Of a stretch of 64,000 bases of DNA, positions 9,471 to 18,229 are shown piece after piece. Both the position numbers and the translations under genes were made by a program. The DNA is taken from contig NZ_JAIUJR010000001.1 in NCBI RefSeq assembly GCF_020166335.1, positions 496,001 to 560,000 on the forward strand, read 5' to 3'. Each line of letters opens with the position of its first letter. Position 1 is the stretch's first letter. Source of the DNA: Winogradskyella alexanderae. GTDB lineage: Bacteria > Bacteroidota > Bacteroidia > Flavobacteriales > Flavobacteriaceae. The notes beneath the pieces were generated by a model that was not told where the DNA came from, did not search any database, and saw only the letters and a program-made list of their open reading frames with translations.

Positions 9471-10544
9471 ATGAACTACGAATCTTCAATAAAAGGGCGA
9501 GGTGCACAATTAAATATTCAAAATCGATTTATTGAATTGACCCATGAAATGAGAAATGATTTTCTCGAGTATTGTGAAAAGGAGGGTGAGGTGAGCCAAT
9601 GCAATAAAACAAAATATATTGATGTTTATCCAAAAACTATTGTAAACAAGGTTAGCAGTCCAGATGTTGGTATGGCGTATTCAATGAATCCATATCAAGG
9701 CTGTGAACACGGTTGCATTTATTGCTATGCAAGAAATAGTCACGAATTTTGGGGATACAGTGCAGGTTTGGATTTTGAACGTATGATACTTGTTAAAAAA
9801 GAAGCTCCCAAACTTTTAGAGTCGCTTTTAAAAAAGAAAAGTTGGAAGGCCAAAACAATAGTAATGTCTGGCAATACAGACTGCTACCAACCTGCTGAGA
9901 AATACTATGAAATTACCAGGGAATGTTTAAAGGTCTTCCTTAAGTACAAGCATCCTGTAGGAATCATCACAAAGAATGCGCTAATCCTCAGAGACTTGGA
10001 TATTTTAAAACAATTGGCTAAAGATAATTTAATAGCAGTTAATATTTCAATTACCTCATTAAGTGAAAAAACTAGACGATTATTGGAACCAAGAACAGCA
10101 ACAACAATAAAGCGTTTGGATGCCGTAAAGATACTTAGCAACAATAATATTCCTGTTAATGTTATGCTAGCTCCAATAATACCATCAATAAATAGTCATG
10201 AAATATTGCTATTGGCTAAAGCTGTTGCTGAGGCAGGAGCACTTAACATAGTTCATACCATTGTACGACTAAACGGTGCAATAGGTGATATTTTTACTGA
10301 TTGGATTAAGAAAACACTTCCAGATAAAGCAGATAAGGTCTTAAACCAAATTGCAGATTGTCATGGAGGACGATTAAATGAAAGCCGATTTGGGATTAGG
10401 ATGAGGGGTGAGGGACAAATAGCAAAACAAATTCATGATACCATGCGTTTAGCAAAGAAAAAATATTTTAAAGATCGTGCTATGCCTAAATTAAATGACG
10501 GGATACACGAGAATAACAAAACCCAACAACTTAAATTGTTTTAA
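9471..10544 (+). CDS. PA0069-type radical SAM protein
   Basis: A 357-residue radical SAM enzyme related to the PA0069/Rv2578c (SplB-like) group. The iron-sulfur ligands are Cys78, Cys82 and Cys85 in GCEHGCIYCYAR (CxxxCxxC). Other family segments seen are YPKTIVNKVSSPDVGMAYS, MSGNTDCYQPAEK and the C-terminal FGIRMRGEG. The reaction of this group is not established; similarity to spore photoproduct lyase is only distant. It stands alone between a Tat oxidoreductase and a small exported protein, and ends at a bidirectional hairpin. Confidence 0.88.
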   Translation: MNYESSIKGRGAQLNIQNRFIELTHEMRNDFLEYCEKEGEVSQCNKTKYIDVYPKTIVNKVSSPDVGMAYSMNPYQGCEHGCIYCYARNSHEFWGYSAGLDFERMILVKKEAPKLLESLLKKKSWKAKTIVMSGNTDCYQPAEKYYEITRECLKVFLKYKHPVGIITKNALILRDLDILKQLAKDNLIAVNISITSLSEKTRRLLEPRTATTIKRLDAVKILSNNNIPVNVMLAPIIPSINSHEILLLAKAVAEAGALNIVHTIVRLNGAIGDIFTDWIKKTLPDKADKVLNQIADCHGGRLNESRFGIRMRGEGQIAKQIHDTMRLAKKKYFKDRAMPKLNDGIHENNKTQQLKLF

Positions 10545-10547
10545 AAA

Positions 10548-10567
10548 AAGTGGGCCTAAGCCCACTT
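10548..10567. terminator. Bidirectional terminator hairpin
   Basis: A perfect 8-bp stem AAGTGGGC / GCCCACTT with a CTAA loop lies four bases after the radical SAM stop and about 35 bases beyond the stop of the convergent small exported-protein gene. An A-run precedes it on plus, giving a U-run for minus-strand transcripts. Confidence 0.75.
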
Positions 10568-10601
10568 CCAACTAAATAAAAACTAATATATAAACAACAA
10601 T

Positions 10602-11156
10602 CTATATTCTAAAATTTTCGGTAAACACACGGTTGTTAAATTTAACAACTGCAGTATATTCTCCTGGTAGGCTTTCGTCCAATCTGTAAACTCTGTTTAA
10701 TACCTGATCGCCCTTAACAGTGTCAGAATAAATTAGATTATCCTCAAAATAAAGGGTAACATTCATTTCATTGGTATCTACACCAAGTTTTGAGATTATT
10801 AGTCTAGAATCTTTATTTCTAAAAACAGGTTTAAAAATTCTTTCTTTTGAATGAACAAACTTTACTTTTTTGTTCTTTACTTCTATTGAACTCACTTCAA
10901 TTTCAAAATCTTTATTGATTTCTATTGTGTATACTCCGTTATCAAGTTGTGTAAAATCATATAACCTAGTTAAATTGCCACTATTTTTAACTTTACCTGA
11001 GTATATAACAGTACCTTCTGAATTGTAAACTGAAATACGGTTACCTTCACTAACAAAATGGGATGTTTCATAATTTTTTGCATTGTCTAATGCGTAACTA
11101 GCGTATGTTCCAAACATCACAGCTACAACTAATATTACTTTTACTAATGTTTTCAT
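10602..11156 (-). CDS. Small exported protein of unknown function
   Basis: A 184-residue protein with a clear signal peptide (MKTLVKVILVVAVMFGTYAS, cut near YALD). The mature part is predicted to be all beta, with two similar halves: VIYSGKVKNSGNLTRLYDF and LIYSDTVKGDQVLNRVYRL both introduce a strand pair followed by G-Y/V-T segments. This looks like tandem Ig-like or sorting-domain-like modules. I recognise no named family. A Bacteroidota -7 box lies about 100 bases upstream of the start. Confidence 0.7.
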   Translation of the reverse strand: MKTLVKVILVVAVMFGTYASYALDNAKNYETSHFVSEGNRISVYNSEGTVIYSGKVKNSGNLTRLYDFTQLDNGVYTIEINKDFEIEVSSIEVKNKKVKFVHSKERIFKPVFRNKDSRLIISKLGVDTNEMNVTLYFEDNLIYSDTVKGDQVLNRVYRLDESLPGEYTAVVKFNNRVFTENFRI

Positions 11157-11261
11157 CTTTTTCGTTTTTGGGTTTTAAAAAAGAACTGCTAATGTTTTAT
11201 TTATCGTTATTAATTTTTGTTGAACATTTATTTGTATCGCAGTTCTATTAATTTAACAAGA

Positions 11262-11269
11262 CAAAGTTA
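11262..11269 (-). promoter_or_regulatory. Candidate -7 box for the 10602-11156 gene
   Basis: Read on minus the site is TAACTTTG, an exact match to the Bacteroidota -7 consensus TAnnTTTG. A TTG lies about 23 bases upstream. The resulting leader would be about 100 bases long. Confidence 0.45.
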
Positions 11270-11411
11270 TTTTAGAACCCTAACATAGAAAACAAGAATA
11301 TTGGCATATTTATGTTCAAAATTAACCGTATAATTGTAAAACATTAAAAATAAGGTTAAAATAGAACACATTCTTGCTAATTGAGTACACATATTGTTTA
11401 GAAGTTAGTTC

Positions 11412-11419
11412 TAGTTTTG
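11412..11419 (+). promoter_or_regulatory. Candidate -7 box for the AraC-type regulator
   Basis: TAGTTTTG matches TAnnTTTG and sits 16 bases before the ATG at 11436, giving a very short leader. The upstream -33 match is weak (TTG with a 15-base spacer). Confidence 0.4.
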
Positions 11420-11435
11420 TGTAAATCATATCATT

Positions 11436-12308
11436 ATGAAGGCAAGGAAACCTACATTAGAGAAGATTAGTCCGGAGTTTGGGAGTTCAATGCGTGTGAT
11501 ACGACACGAAACCTTTATAGGTGAAAAGAAACCATTTTGGCATTTTCATCCAGAAATAGAATTAGTCTACGTAAATAAAGGTAAAGGTAAACGGCACATT
11601 GGAAATCATTTATCTTATTTTAATAATAGTCAACTATTGTTAATAGGTTCTAATTTACCACATAACGGATTTACAGACAGACTTACTGTTAATGGAACTG
11701 AAACGATTGTTCAGTTTAGAGAAGAATTTTTGGGGCAGTATTTTTTTAATGTGCCTGAAATGGAAGGAATAAACAACTTGTTTGAACGCGCAAAGAGTGG
11801 TATTTTATTTGGTGTTAAAACCAAACAGAAATTTGGCAAAAGGATAGAAAAACTTTCGGGAAAGGAAGGCTTTAAAAAAATATTACTTTTATTAGAGATT
11901 CTTCACGGGTTGGCAAAATCCAAAGACTATGTTATTCTAAATGCAGATGGATACACTTTTGAAACGGAACCACAAGATAGTGCCAAAATAGACATCATTT
12001 TTAATCACATAAATGAGAATTTCAAAGAACACATAAGCTTAGATGAAATTGCAGATAAGGTTAGTTTGACGGTTCCTGCTTTTTGTCGCTACTTTAAAAA
12101 AGTTACAGGCAAAACATTTACAAAGTTGGTAAATGAATACCGTGTGGTTCATGCGACTAAATTACTATCTGAAAGTCAAATGAGTATAACCGATATAAGT
12201 TTTGAGTGTGGATTTAATAATTTTTCACACTTCAACAAGCTATTCAAGGAATTTACTGGTAAAAGTGCTTCCAAGTATAGGAGTGAGTTAAAGTTAATGG
12301 TTCAGTAG
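11436..12308 (+). CDS. AraC family transcriptional regulator
   Basis: A 290-residue regulator. The N-terminal third is a cupin-like ligand-binding fold (KPFWHFHPEIELVYVNKGKG, with paired His residues). The C-terminal ~100 residues hold two helix-turn-helix motifs, including LDEIADKVSLTVPAFCRYFK and ITDISFECGFNNFSHFNKLF, which is the canonical AraC signature. Such cupin-AraC proteins usually sense a sugar or small metabolite, but no sugar genes are adjacent, so the target is unknown. Confidence 0.93.
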   Translation: MKARKPTLEKISPEFGSSMRVIRHETFIGEKKPFWHFHPEIELVYVNKGKGKRHIGNHLSYFNNSQLLLIGSNLPHNGFTDRLTVNGTETIVQFREEFLGQYFFNVPEMEGINNLFERAKSGILFGVKTKQKFGKRIEKLSGKEGFKKILLLLEILHGLAKSKDYVILNADGYTFETEPQDSAKIDIIFNHINENFKEHISLDEIADKVSLTVPAFCRYFKKVTGKTFTKLVNEYRVVHATKLLSESQMSITDISFECGFNNFSHFNKLFKEFTGKSASKYRSELKLMVQ

Positions 12309-12329
12309 AACGTTATATTAAGAAAGAGT

Positions 12330-12983
12330 TTATACTTTACCATTCCACTCTCTATAGAACTGATCTAAAAATCCTTCCATATATTTGTGCCTTTCTGAGG
12401 CTAATCTTTTTCCCGTTTTAGTGTTCATTTGATCCTTAATAAGTAATAGCTTTTCGTAAAAATGGTTTAGTGTTGGCGCATTTGAGGCCTTATATTCTTC
12501 CTTAGTCATATTGGGATTTGGACTAATTTCAGGATCGTATATGGCTCTATTTTTAAATCCACCATAATTAAAACATCTGGCTATTCCAATAGCACCAATA
12601 GCATCTAAGCGGTCTGCGTCTTGTACAACTTCTAGTTCTTTTGATGTGAATACATTTGACGCATCTAAAGAATTTTTAAAGGACATGTTTTCAATAATTC
12701 TAACTACATGCTCAATGATCACACTATCTACATTATTGTTGAAGAGAAATTTACTTGCTTTTCTGGGTCCAATTGTTTCGTCGCCGTTGTGAAATTTGGA
12801 ATCTGCAATATCGTGCAACAATGAGGCTAAAGCCACAACATTTATATCTACAGGCTCTTGCTTGGCAATTAGTATGGCATTGTTAAAAACCCGTTCCGTA
12901 TGAAACCAATCATGCCCTCCTTCAGCATCCTTTAATTCAGACCTAACAAAGTCCTTTGTTTTTTCAATCAGTTCAATGTCCAT
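12330..12983 (-). CDS. HD domain phosphohydrolase
   Basis: A 217-residue YedJ-like HD-superfamily hydrolase. Metal ligands appear in GGHDWFHTERV (His near residue 24), SLLHDIAD (His57-Asp58) and DADRLDAIGAIG. Proteins of this kind hydrolyse phosphate esters of nucleotides; the exact substrate is not known. The ATG at 12983 is preferred over an in-frame TTG one codon upstream since it overlaps the PlsC stop by one base (TGATG), a typical translational-coupling arrangement. Confidence 0.87.
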   Translation of the reverse strand: MDIELIEKTKDFVRSELKDAEGGHDWFHTERVFNNAILIAKQEPVDINVVALASLLHDIADSKFHNGDETIGPRKASKFLFNNNVDSVIIEHVVRIIENMSFKNSLDASNVFTSKELEVVQDADRLDAIGAIGIARCFNYGGFKNRAIYDPEISPNPNMTKEEYKASNAPTLNHFYEKLLLIKDQMNTKTGKRLASERHKYMEGFLDQFYREWNGKV

Positions 12984-13720
12984 CAAATAACAATATCTTT
13001 TGTAATGGTTTTTTCAATTCTTGAAATAAGCAACTCATGTTCAGGGTATTCATTGAGTTTTATGGGCTTATGAACCGTGTATTTTATATGCGCTCCGAGA
13101 CCCATAGGGAATTTTCCGTAACGCAATGTTTTCCATGAGTTGTTTATTGTTATAGGTACTACCAGTGCACTCGGCATATGGTTAAACATGGTTATTAAGC
13201 CTTTTGTTTTAAAAGCTTTTGGATTACCATCTCTACTTCGAGTGCCTTCAGGAAAGATAACAGCGGCCCATTTATTATCCTCTATCCGTTGAGCAAATTC
13301 CTCAATTGCCTTAATGGAACCTAGTGCGTCTTTTCGATCTATAAGTACCGAACCACCATGTCTTAAATTGTACGAAACACTTGGAATACCTTTCCCGAGC
13401 TCCTTCTTACTTATAAACTTCACATGGTGTTTGCGTAAATACCATATAAGAGGAGGAATATCATACATACTTTGATGGTTAGAGACCAATATTAATGGGA
13501 TTCCTTTTTCTATCTGATACGGATTATTAAACGAGAATCTTGTGCCCAAAACATTAAGACAGCGCATTAGAAAAAACTGTAGAAAATCAACACTAATTTT
13601 GTGGGCTTTATAGCCTAATACATTATTGCAAAACCATTGTATTGGGTGAAATACTACTAGAGTTAACCCAAAGCATATATAATATATAACGGTTAATGGA
13701 TAGGCGATTATTTTTTGCAT
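12983..13720 (-). CDS. plsC: 1-acyl-sn-glycerol-3-phosphate acyltransferase
   Basis: A 245-residue membrane-associated acyltransferase that makes phosphatidic acid. The catalytic motif NHQSMYD gives His82 and Asp87 (HX4D), and FPEGTRSRDG is the substrate-binding motif. An N-terminal hydrophobic segment (residues ~5-25) anchors it. It forms a two-gene operon with the HD hydrolase, whose start overlaps its stop. Confidence 0.92.
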   Translation of the reverse strand: MQKIIAYPLTVIYYICFGLTLVVFHPIQWFCNNVLGYKAHKISVDFLQFFLMRCLNVLGTRFSFNNPYQIEKGIPLILVSNHQSMYDIPPLIWYLRKHHVKFISKKELGKGIPSVSYNLRHGGSVLIDRKDALGSIKAIEEFAQRIEDNKWAAVIFPEGTRSRDGNPKAFKTKGLITMFNHMPSALVVPITINNSWKTLRYGKFPMGLGAHIKYTVHKPIKLNEYPEHELLISRIEKTITKDIVI

Positions 13721-13737
13721 GACGTAAAATTAAAAAA

Positions 13738-13755
13738 CCACGATTAAAATCGTGG
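13738..13755 (-). terminator. Terminator of the bacilliredoxin gene
   Basis: A perfect 7-bp stem CCACGAT / ATCGTGG with a four-base loop is followed, on minus, by a T-run. It sits between the bacilliredoxin stop (13789) and plsC. Confidence 0.8.
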
Positions 13756-13788
13756 CTTTTGTAAGTTTTCATACTTAAACAATGCAGT

Positions 13789-14199
13789 TTAACAATGTTC
13801 GTTATAGGCGTCCATTAAATTTTCAGCTATAATTTCTGCCGGTCTTCCTTCAATGTGATGACGCTCTAGCATGTGTACCAATTCTCCATCTTTAAATAAA
13901 GCCATGCTTGGTGAGCTTGGTGGAAAAGGAACCATATATTCTCTTGCTTTATCGGTAGCTTCTTTATCTACACCTGCAAAAACAGTCACTAGGTTATCAG
14001 GACGTTTCGCATTTTGTAAACTCATACGAGCACCTGGTCTAGCATTTGCTGCTGCACAACCACAAACCGAATTAACTACGACTAAGGTAGTTCCTTCTTT
14101 TGCTAATGCTTGGTCCACAGCATCTGTTGTATGTAATTCTTCAAAACCAACGTTGGTTAAATCTTCGCGCATTGGTTTAACTAATTCTGCTGGATACAT
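13789..14199 (-). CDS. BrxA/BrxB family bacilliredoxin
   Basis: A 136-residue thioredoxin-fold protein with the CGC active site (Cys46-Gly-Cys48 in VNSVCGCAAANARPG) and the family start MYPAELVKPMRED. Bacilliredoxins reduce mixed disulfides of bacillithiol on proteins; the same family (DUF1094/YphP) is widespread in Bacteroidota, where bacillithiol is found in some lineages. The ATG at 14199 is chosen over the TTG two codons upstream because it gives the family N-terminus. It is monocistronic, with its own terminator. Confidence 0.92.
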   Translation of the reverse strand: MYPAELVKPMREDLTNVGFEELHTTDAVDQALAKEGTTLVVVNSVCGCAAANARPGARMSLQNAKRPDNLVTVFAGVDKEATDKAREYMVPFPPSSPSMALFKDGELVHMLERHHIEGRPAEIIAENLMDAYNEHC

Positions 14200-14233
14200 A
14201 TTCAATTCGTTTTAATTAACACTTTTCAAGTAG

Positions 14234-14241
14234 CAAAGATA
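14234..14241 (-). promoter_or_regulatory. Candidate -7 box for bacilliredoxin
   Basis: On minus the site reads TATCTTTG (TAnnTTTG), 35 bases before the ATG at 14199. No good -33 element is seen at the right distance. Confidence 0.45.
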
Positions 14242-14318
14242 CCAAATGTGTAACAAATAGTGCATGCTATACACTAACAAATAGTATATTTAAACATTCA
14301 TAAAATCTATAGTATTAA

Positions 14319-15110
14319 ATGAGTTTCGCAAAATGGATAGGAGGAGCCATAGGCTGGTCTTTTGGCGGGCCAATCGGAGCAATAATTGGTTTGGCGATAG
14401 GAAGTTTTGTTGATAATATGGCAGACTCGAGTAGTCCACTACTTGGAGAAAGGCAGAGTGGTAGAAAAAAGCAAGATCCGTATAGAAGAGTGCCTAATTA
14501 CCAAACAAAGCGAAGTAAACCAAAGACTCGGTCTGGTGACTTTGAGGTAAGCTTACTTATTTTGGCCTCCATAATTATAAAAGCAGATGGCAAACAAGAT
14601 CAAAGAGAATTGGATTTTGTACGACAACAATTTAGAAATATGTATGGAAAGGAGCGTGCCAATCATGCTTTTGAATTGTTTAAACGTATATCCAAACAAA
14701 ACATTTCGAAGCGTCAAGTTTCCCTTCAGATTAAACAAATGATGGATCATCCATCACGTTTACAATTAGTACACTTTTTATTTGGAATTGCTAAAGCGGA
14801 TGGTCATGTTACAAATGCAGAAATAAAGGAAATATATACCATTTCCGGTTATTTGGGGATTAGCAATAAGGATTACGAAAGTATTAAGGCTATGTTTTAT
14901 AATAGTACGGATAATGCTTATAAAATCCTTGAAATTGATAAGTCAGTTTCAGATGATGAGGTCAAAAAAGCGTACAGACGCATGGCTAAGAAATATCACC
15001 CTGATCGTGTTGGGCACTTAGGAGAGGAATATCAAGAAGGGGCAGAGGAGAAATTTAGACAGGTTCAAGAGGCTTATGAACACATCCAAAAGGAGAGAGG
15101 ATTTAAATAA
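14319..15110 (+). CDS. DjlA-like TerB/DnaJ co-chaperone
   Basis: A 263-residue protein with three parts. The N-terminal glycine-rich segment ([20 protein letters not shown]) can insert in the membrane. A TerB-like helical domain spans about residues 75-190. A C-terminal J-domain holds His227-Pro228-Asp229 (KKYHPDR), the motif that stimulates DnaK. This order matches DjlA, a membrane-linked DnaK partner. A short gene follows 8 bases downstream on the same strand. Confidence 0.88.
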   Translation: MSFAKWIGGAIGWSFGGPIGAIIGLAIGSFVDNMADSSSPLLGERQSGRKKQDPYRRVPNYQTKRSKPKTRSGDFEVSLLILASIIIKADGKQDQRELDFVRQQFRNMYGKERANHAFELFKRISKQNISKRQVSLQIKQMMDHPSRLQLVHFLFGIAKADGHVTNAEIKEIYTISGYLGISNKDYESIKAMFYNSTDNAYKILEIDKSVSDDEVKKAYRRMAKKYHPDRVGHLGEEYQEGAEEKFRQVQEAYEHIQKERGFK

Positions 15111-15118
15111 TTGCTAAT

Positions 15119-15259
15119 ATGTTCTGGTTAATTGGCATTGCTTTTATAATTGTTATAGCTTTTATCATAATAAAACTAACTATTAACACAAATGAAAACC
15201 CTGATTCTTCTCTGGGAATTTTAGAACATCCTAGCACACATTTAAGAAACAAGAAATAG
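15119..15259 (+). CDS. Short single-TM protein, probably frameshifted (frame continues to 15312)
   Basis: Starting 8 bases after the djlA-like stop, this 46-codon frame begins MFWLIGIAFIIVIAFIIIKL and continues with a polar tail containing SSLGILEHPST. It stops at 15257. A neighbouring frame, open from 15235 to its stop at 15312, continues as a charged helix (KKQEIERIDEVKDQKSQKN). Joined by a single-base shift near 15241-15255, the two would give a ~64-residue TM-plus-coil protein. Either the gene carries a one-base deletion, the read has an error, or a programmed shift is used. No named family is recognised. Confidence 0.55.
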   Translation: MFWLIGIAFIIVIAFIIIKLTINTNENPDSSLGILEHPSTHLRNKK

Positions 15260-15378
15260 AGCGCATTGATGAAGTGAAAGATCAGAAGTCTCAAAAAAAT
15301 TTAGAATTGTAATCTTAATTTAAAAATCGTTTTGTGACGTATTAAGGTTTAATTTTTAGACAACTCTAAAAATATGTT

Positions 15379-15386
15379 TATATTTG
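15379..15386 (+). promoter_or_regulatory. Candidate -7 box of the metal-uptake operon
   Basis: TATATTTG exactly fits TAnnTTTG and lies 23 bases before the TonB receptor ATG at 15410. The -33 element is poor, which may mean that an activator is needed. Confidence 0.55.
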
Positions 15387-15409
15387 CAAAAAAATATGAA
15401 TAAATATAA

Positions 15410-17758
15410 ATGAGATTACTCGTATTACTTCTTTTTGTAAATATTTGTTTCGCACAGAAAAGTAAAGTAAATGGCAAGATAATAGTAGACAACGATCCTA
15501 TTGCATTTGCTTCAATTAAGTTTATTGGAGCTAATGAATCTTATACAAGTTATTCTAATAAAGATGGGTTTTTTTCAGTAGATATACCATTAGGTGATTA
15601 CCAATTATTAGTCAAGGCGTTAGGTTTTAAACTTAAGAGCAGTGCAATTAAGGTAACCGCACAGAATAAGAATAATTTAGAAATAGAAATGATTGTAGAC
15701 CTCCTGGGCTTAGATGAAGTAGTTGTGAGCGCAACACGAAACCGGGTTAATAAAAAAGAGGCACCAATTATTGTTAATACCTTAGGTGAAAAGTTAATCA
15801 ACGCTACACAATCCTTGGCAGTCTCGGAGAGTCTTAATTTTTCTCCAGGTGTAAGAGTAGAAAATAACTGCCAAAATTGTGGATTTACTCAGGTTCGGTT
15901 AAATGGATTGGATGGGAGCTATTCACAAATCTTGGTAAATAGTCGTGCTGTTTTTTCGGCACTAAACAGTGTTTATGGTTTAGAGCAGATACCAACTCAA
16001 ATTATTGATAAAGTTGAAATTGTTAGAAGCGGTGGCTCTGCACTATTCGGTTCAAATGCAATTGCAGGAACTGTAAATATTATTACAAAAGACCCTGTTC
16101 TTAATTCTTGGGAAGTTGGAAGTTATTTGGGATTGGTAGATGGAGACACACCAGATAGAGTATTAAATTTTAATACGTCAATTGTATCAGACGATTTAAA
16201 AACAGGAGCCACCTTTTATGGTATTCATAGAAATAGGGACGAATGGGATGCCAATAATGATGGTTTTACCGAAATGGTAGAATTAAAGAATACAACCTTT
16301 GGTACTAAGGTTTACTATAAACCAACTGATGCTAGTCGATTAACTCTAGATGCGACCGTTTTAAATGAATACAGACGCGGTGGAGACCGTTTAGATCTAG
16401 CACCACATTTAACGGACATTACAGAAGAGTTAGAGCACAATACCATAATGGGAGGCATCAGTTATGACTTTAACAACGAAAAGAACAATAAGTTTTATTC
16501 CATCTATAGCTCTGTACAGTATACCGATAGAGATAGCTATTATGGTGGCTTAGGAGGTGGAAGAACGGCTCAAGATAGCCTTACAGCGCTCAATGCTTAT
16601 GGCGTTACTAAAGATTTAGCATTGGCAAATGGTTTCCAATTCACAAGCCAATTTAAAAGAGATGTATTAACCTCTGGTATTGAGTATAATATTAGTAGTA
16701 CAGAAGACAATATAGTTGGCTACAATAGATTGGTAGACCAAGATGTTCACGCTGTTGGTGTTTATGGACAATACGAGTGGAAACCGAATGAGAAATTTTC
16801 GGCACTAATAGGGACACGTTTAGACCACATCAATGTAGATGGTATTTATCAAGTAGGTGATATTGAGCGTGGTGTTGATATTTCCCAAACAACAGTCAAT
16901 CCTAGAGTTACATTAGCATATAAAATTTCGGATAATATAAAATTAAGAGGTGGCTATGCCAGAGGATTTAGAGCGCCACAAGCTTTCAATGAAGACCTTC
17001 ATATTTCTTCAGTGGGTGGTGAACCACAATTTGTGATTCTATCGGATAATCTAGAGGCCGAGTTTTCAAATGCATTTACAGGATCTTTTAACTTCACCAA
17101 AGATTTTAATACAACACAAACCAACTTCTTACTAGAAGGATTTTATACAAGTTTAGAAAATCCATTTACTTTGGTGAGCACAGGTGCACAATTGCCTAAT
17201 GGTTCTATTGTTGAGGAGGTCAGAAATGGTGAGGGCGCAAGGGTCTATGGTACAAATTTTGAGTTTGCGGTTTCGCCTTCAAAGAAATGGTTGTTCCAGT
17301 TGGGTGGTACCATTCAAAGCGCTGAGTTTAATGAAGACCAAATTCTTTTTGAGGCAGACGGTTCAAACCCGAATGAATCTGATATTCTGATCTCAGAATT
17401 TGTTAGAAATCCAAATTTTTATGGGTATTTTAATTCAAACTGGACACCACACGAACGATTTAGTTTATCTGTGACAGGAACATATACTGGTGAGATGATC
17501 GTACCTTTTGTTGTTAGTGATTCAGGTTTTTTAAGTTTAAATGAGAGTCCTAGCTTCTTTGATCTAAATCTAAATGCGGAAACCCATTTTGATGTCTCTG
17601 AAGATTTTCAGCTAACTTTAAATGCAGGTGTAAAAAACCTGTTTAATAGTTTTCAGGATGATTTTGATATTGGCCCAACAAGAGATTCGGATTATGTCTA
17701 TGGGCCAGCCTTGCCAAGAACGTTCTTCGTAGGTATTAAAATTGGAAAGTTACATTAA
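15410..17758 (+). CDS. TonB-dependent outer-membrane receptor
   Basis: A 782-residue receptor with signal peptide (cut after CFAQ), a carboxypeptidase-regulatory-like domain (~20-100), a plug domain (~105-225) containing VVVSATRNRVNKKEAPI and GGSALFGSNAIAGTVNIIT, and a beta-barrel to the terminal aromatic-rich strand. The plug carries a CxxC pair, NCQNCGFTQVRLNGL. It is the first gene of a tight cluster with an exported thioredoxin, a DtxR-type regulator and a ZIP transporter, so the cargo is probably a transition metal or its chelate. That is inference from context; siderophore or heme uptake remains possible. Confidence 0.9.
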   Translation: MRLLVLLLFVNICFAQKSKVNGKIIVDNDPIAFASIKFIGANESYTSYSNKDGFFSVDIPLGDYQLLVKALGFKLKSSAIKVTAQNKNNLEIEMIVDLLGLDEVVVSATRNRVNKKEAPIIVNTLGEKLINATQSLAVSESLNFSPGVRVENNCQNCGFTQVRLNGLDGSYSQILVNSRAVFSALNSVYGLEQIPTQIIDKVEIVRSGGSALFGSNAIAGTVNIITKDPVLNSWEVGSYLGLVDGDTPDRVLNFNTSIVSDDLKTGATFYGIHRNRDEWDANNDGFTEMVELKNTTFGTKVYYKPTDASRLTLDATVLNEYRRGGDRLDLAPHLTDITEELEHNTIMGGISYDFNNEKNNKFYSIYSSVQYTDRDSYYGGLGGGRTAQDSLTALNAYGVTKDLALANGFQFTSQFKRDVLTSGIEYNISSTEDNIVGYNRLVDQDVHAVGVYGQYEWKPNEKFSALIGTRLDHINVDGIYQVGDIERGVDISQTTVNPRVTLAYKISDNIKLRGGYARGFRAPQAFNEDLHISSVGGEPQFVILSDNLEAEFSNAFTGSFNFTKDFNTTQTNFLLEGFYTSLENPFTLVSTGAQLPNGSIVEEVRNGEGARVYGTNFEFAVSPSKKWLFQLGGTIQSAEFNEDQILFEADGSNPNESDILISEFVRNPNFYGYFNSNWTPHERFSLSVTGTYTGEMIVPFVVSDSGFLSLNESPSFFDLNLNAETHFDVSEDFQLTLNAGVKNLFNSFQDDFDIGPTRDSDYVYGPALPRTFFVGIKIGKLH

Positions 17759-18228
17759 TGCGCATTTTAATCGTCATAACACTAATTTTTTGTACAACTC
17801 TTGTTCATGGACAAGACGAAAAAGTTAATTGGCTAGATTTTGAACAACTCGAAGAAGCACTTAAGAAGCAACCCAAAAAAGTAATGGTATACTTCTATGC
17901 AGATTGGTGTGCGTATTGCAAAAAAATGGATCGTTCAGTATTTACCAAACAAGACGTAATAGCATTGTTAAATGATAACTATTATACTATAAAGTTCAAT
18001 GTGGAATCCAATGATACAATTCAGTTTGGAGGTAAGACATTTACCAATAAACAATTTGGAAAAAAAAGAAATCCAATCCATCAAATTCCTGAATATTTGG
18101 CTAGTAGGCAAAATGCCGAAATAGAATTACCTGCTACTATTATTTTGAATGAAGATTTTGAAATTAAAAAACGATTTTATCGCTATATTTCACCTACTGA
18201 AATGCTAAGTATTTTAAAGCAAAATTAG
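17758..18228 (+). CDS. Exported thioredoxin-like protein
   Basis: A 156-residue periplasmic thioredoxin-fold protein. The signal peptide ends near VHGQ and the active site is Cys51-Ala-Tyr-Cys54 in YADWCAYCKKM. Its ATG overlaps the TonB receptor stop by one base. A periplasmic redox protein here could reduce metal-binding cysteines, for example the CxxC in the receptor plug; this is a guess from adjacency. Confidence 0.87.
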   Translation: MRILIVITLIFCTTLVHGQDEKVNWLDFEQLEEALKKQPKKVMVYFYADWCAYCKKMDRSVFTKQDVIALLNDNYYTIKFNVESNDTIQFGGKTFTNKQFGKKRNPIHQIPEYLASRQNAEIELPATIILNEDFEIKKRFYRYISPTEMLSILKQN

Positions 18229-18229
18229 T

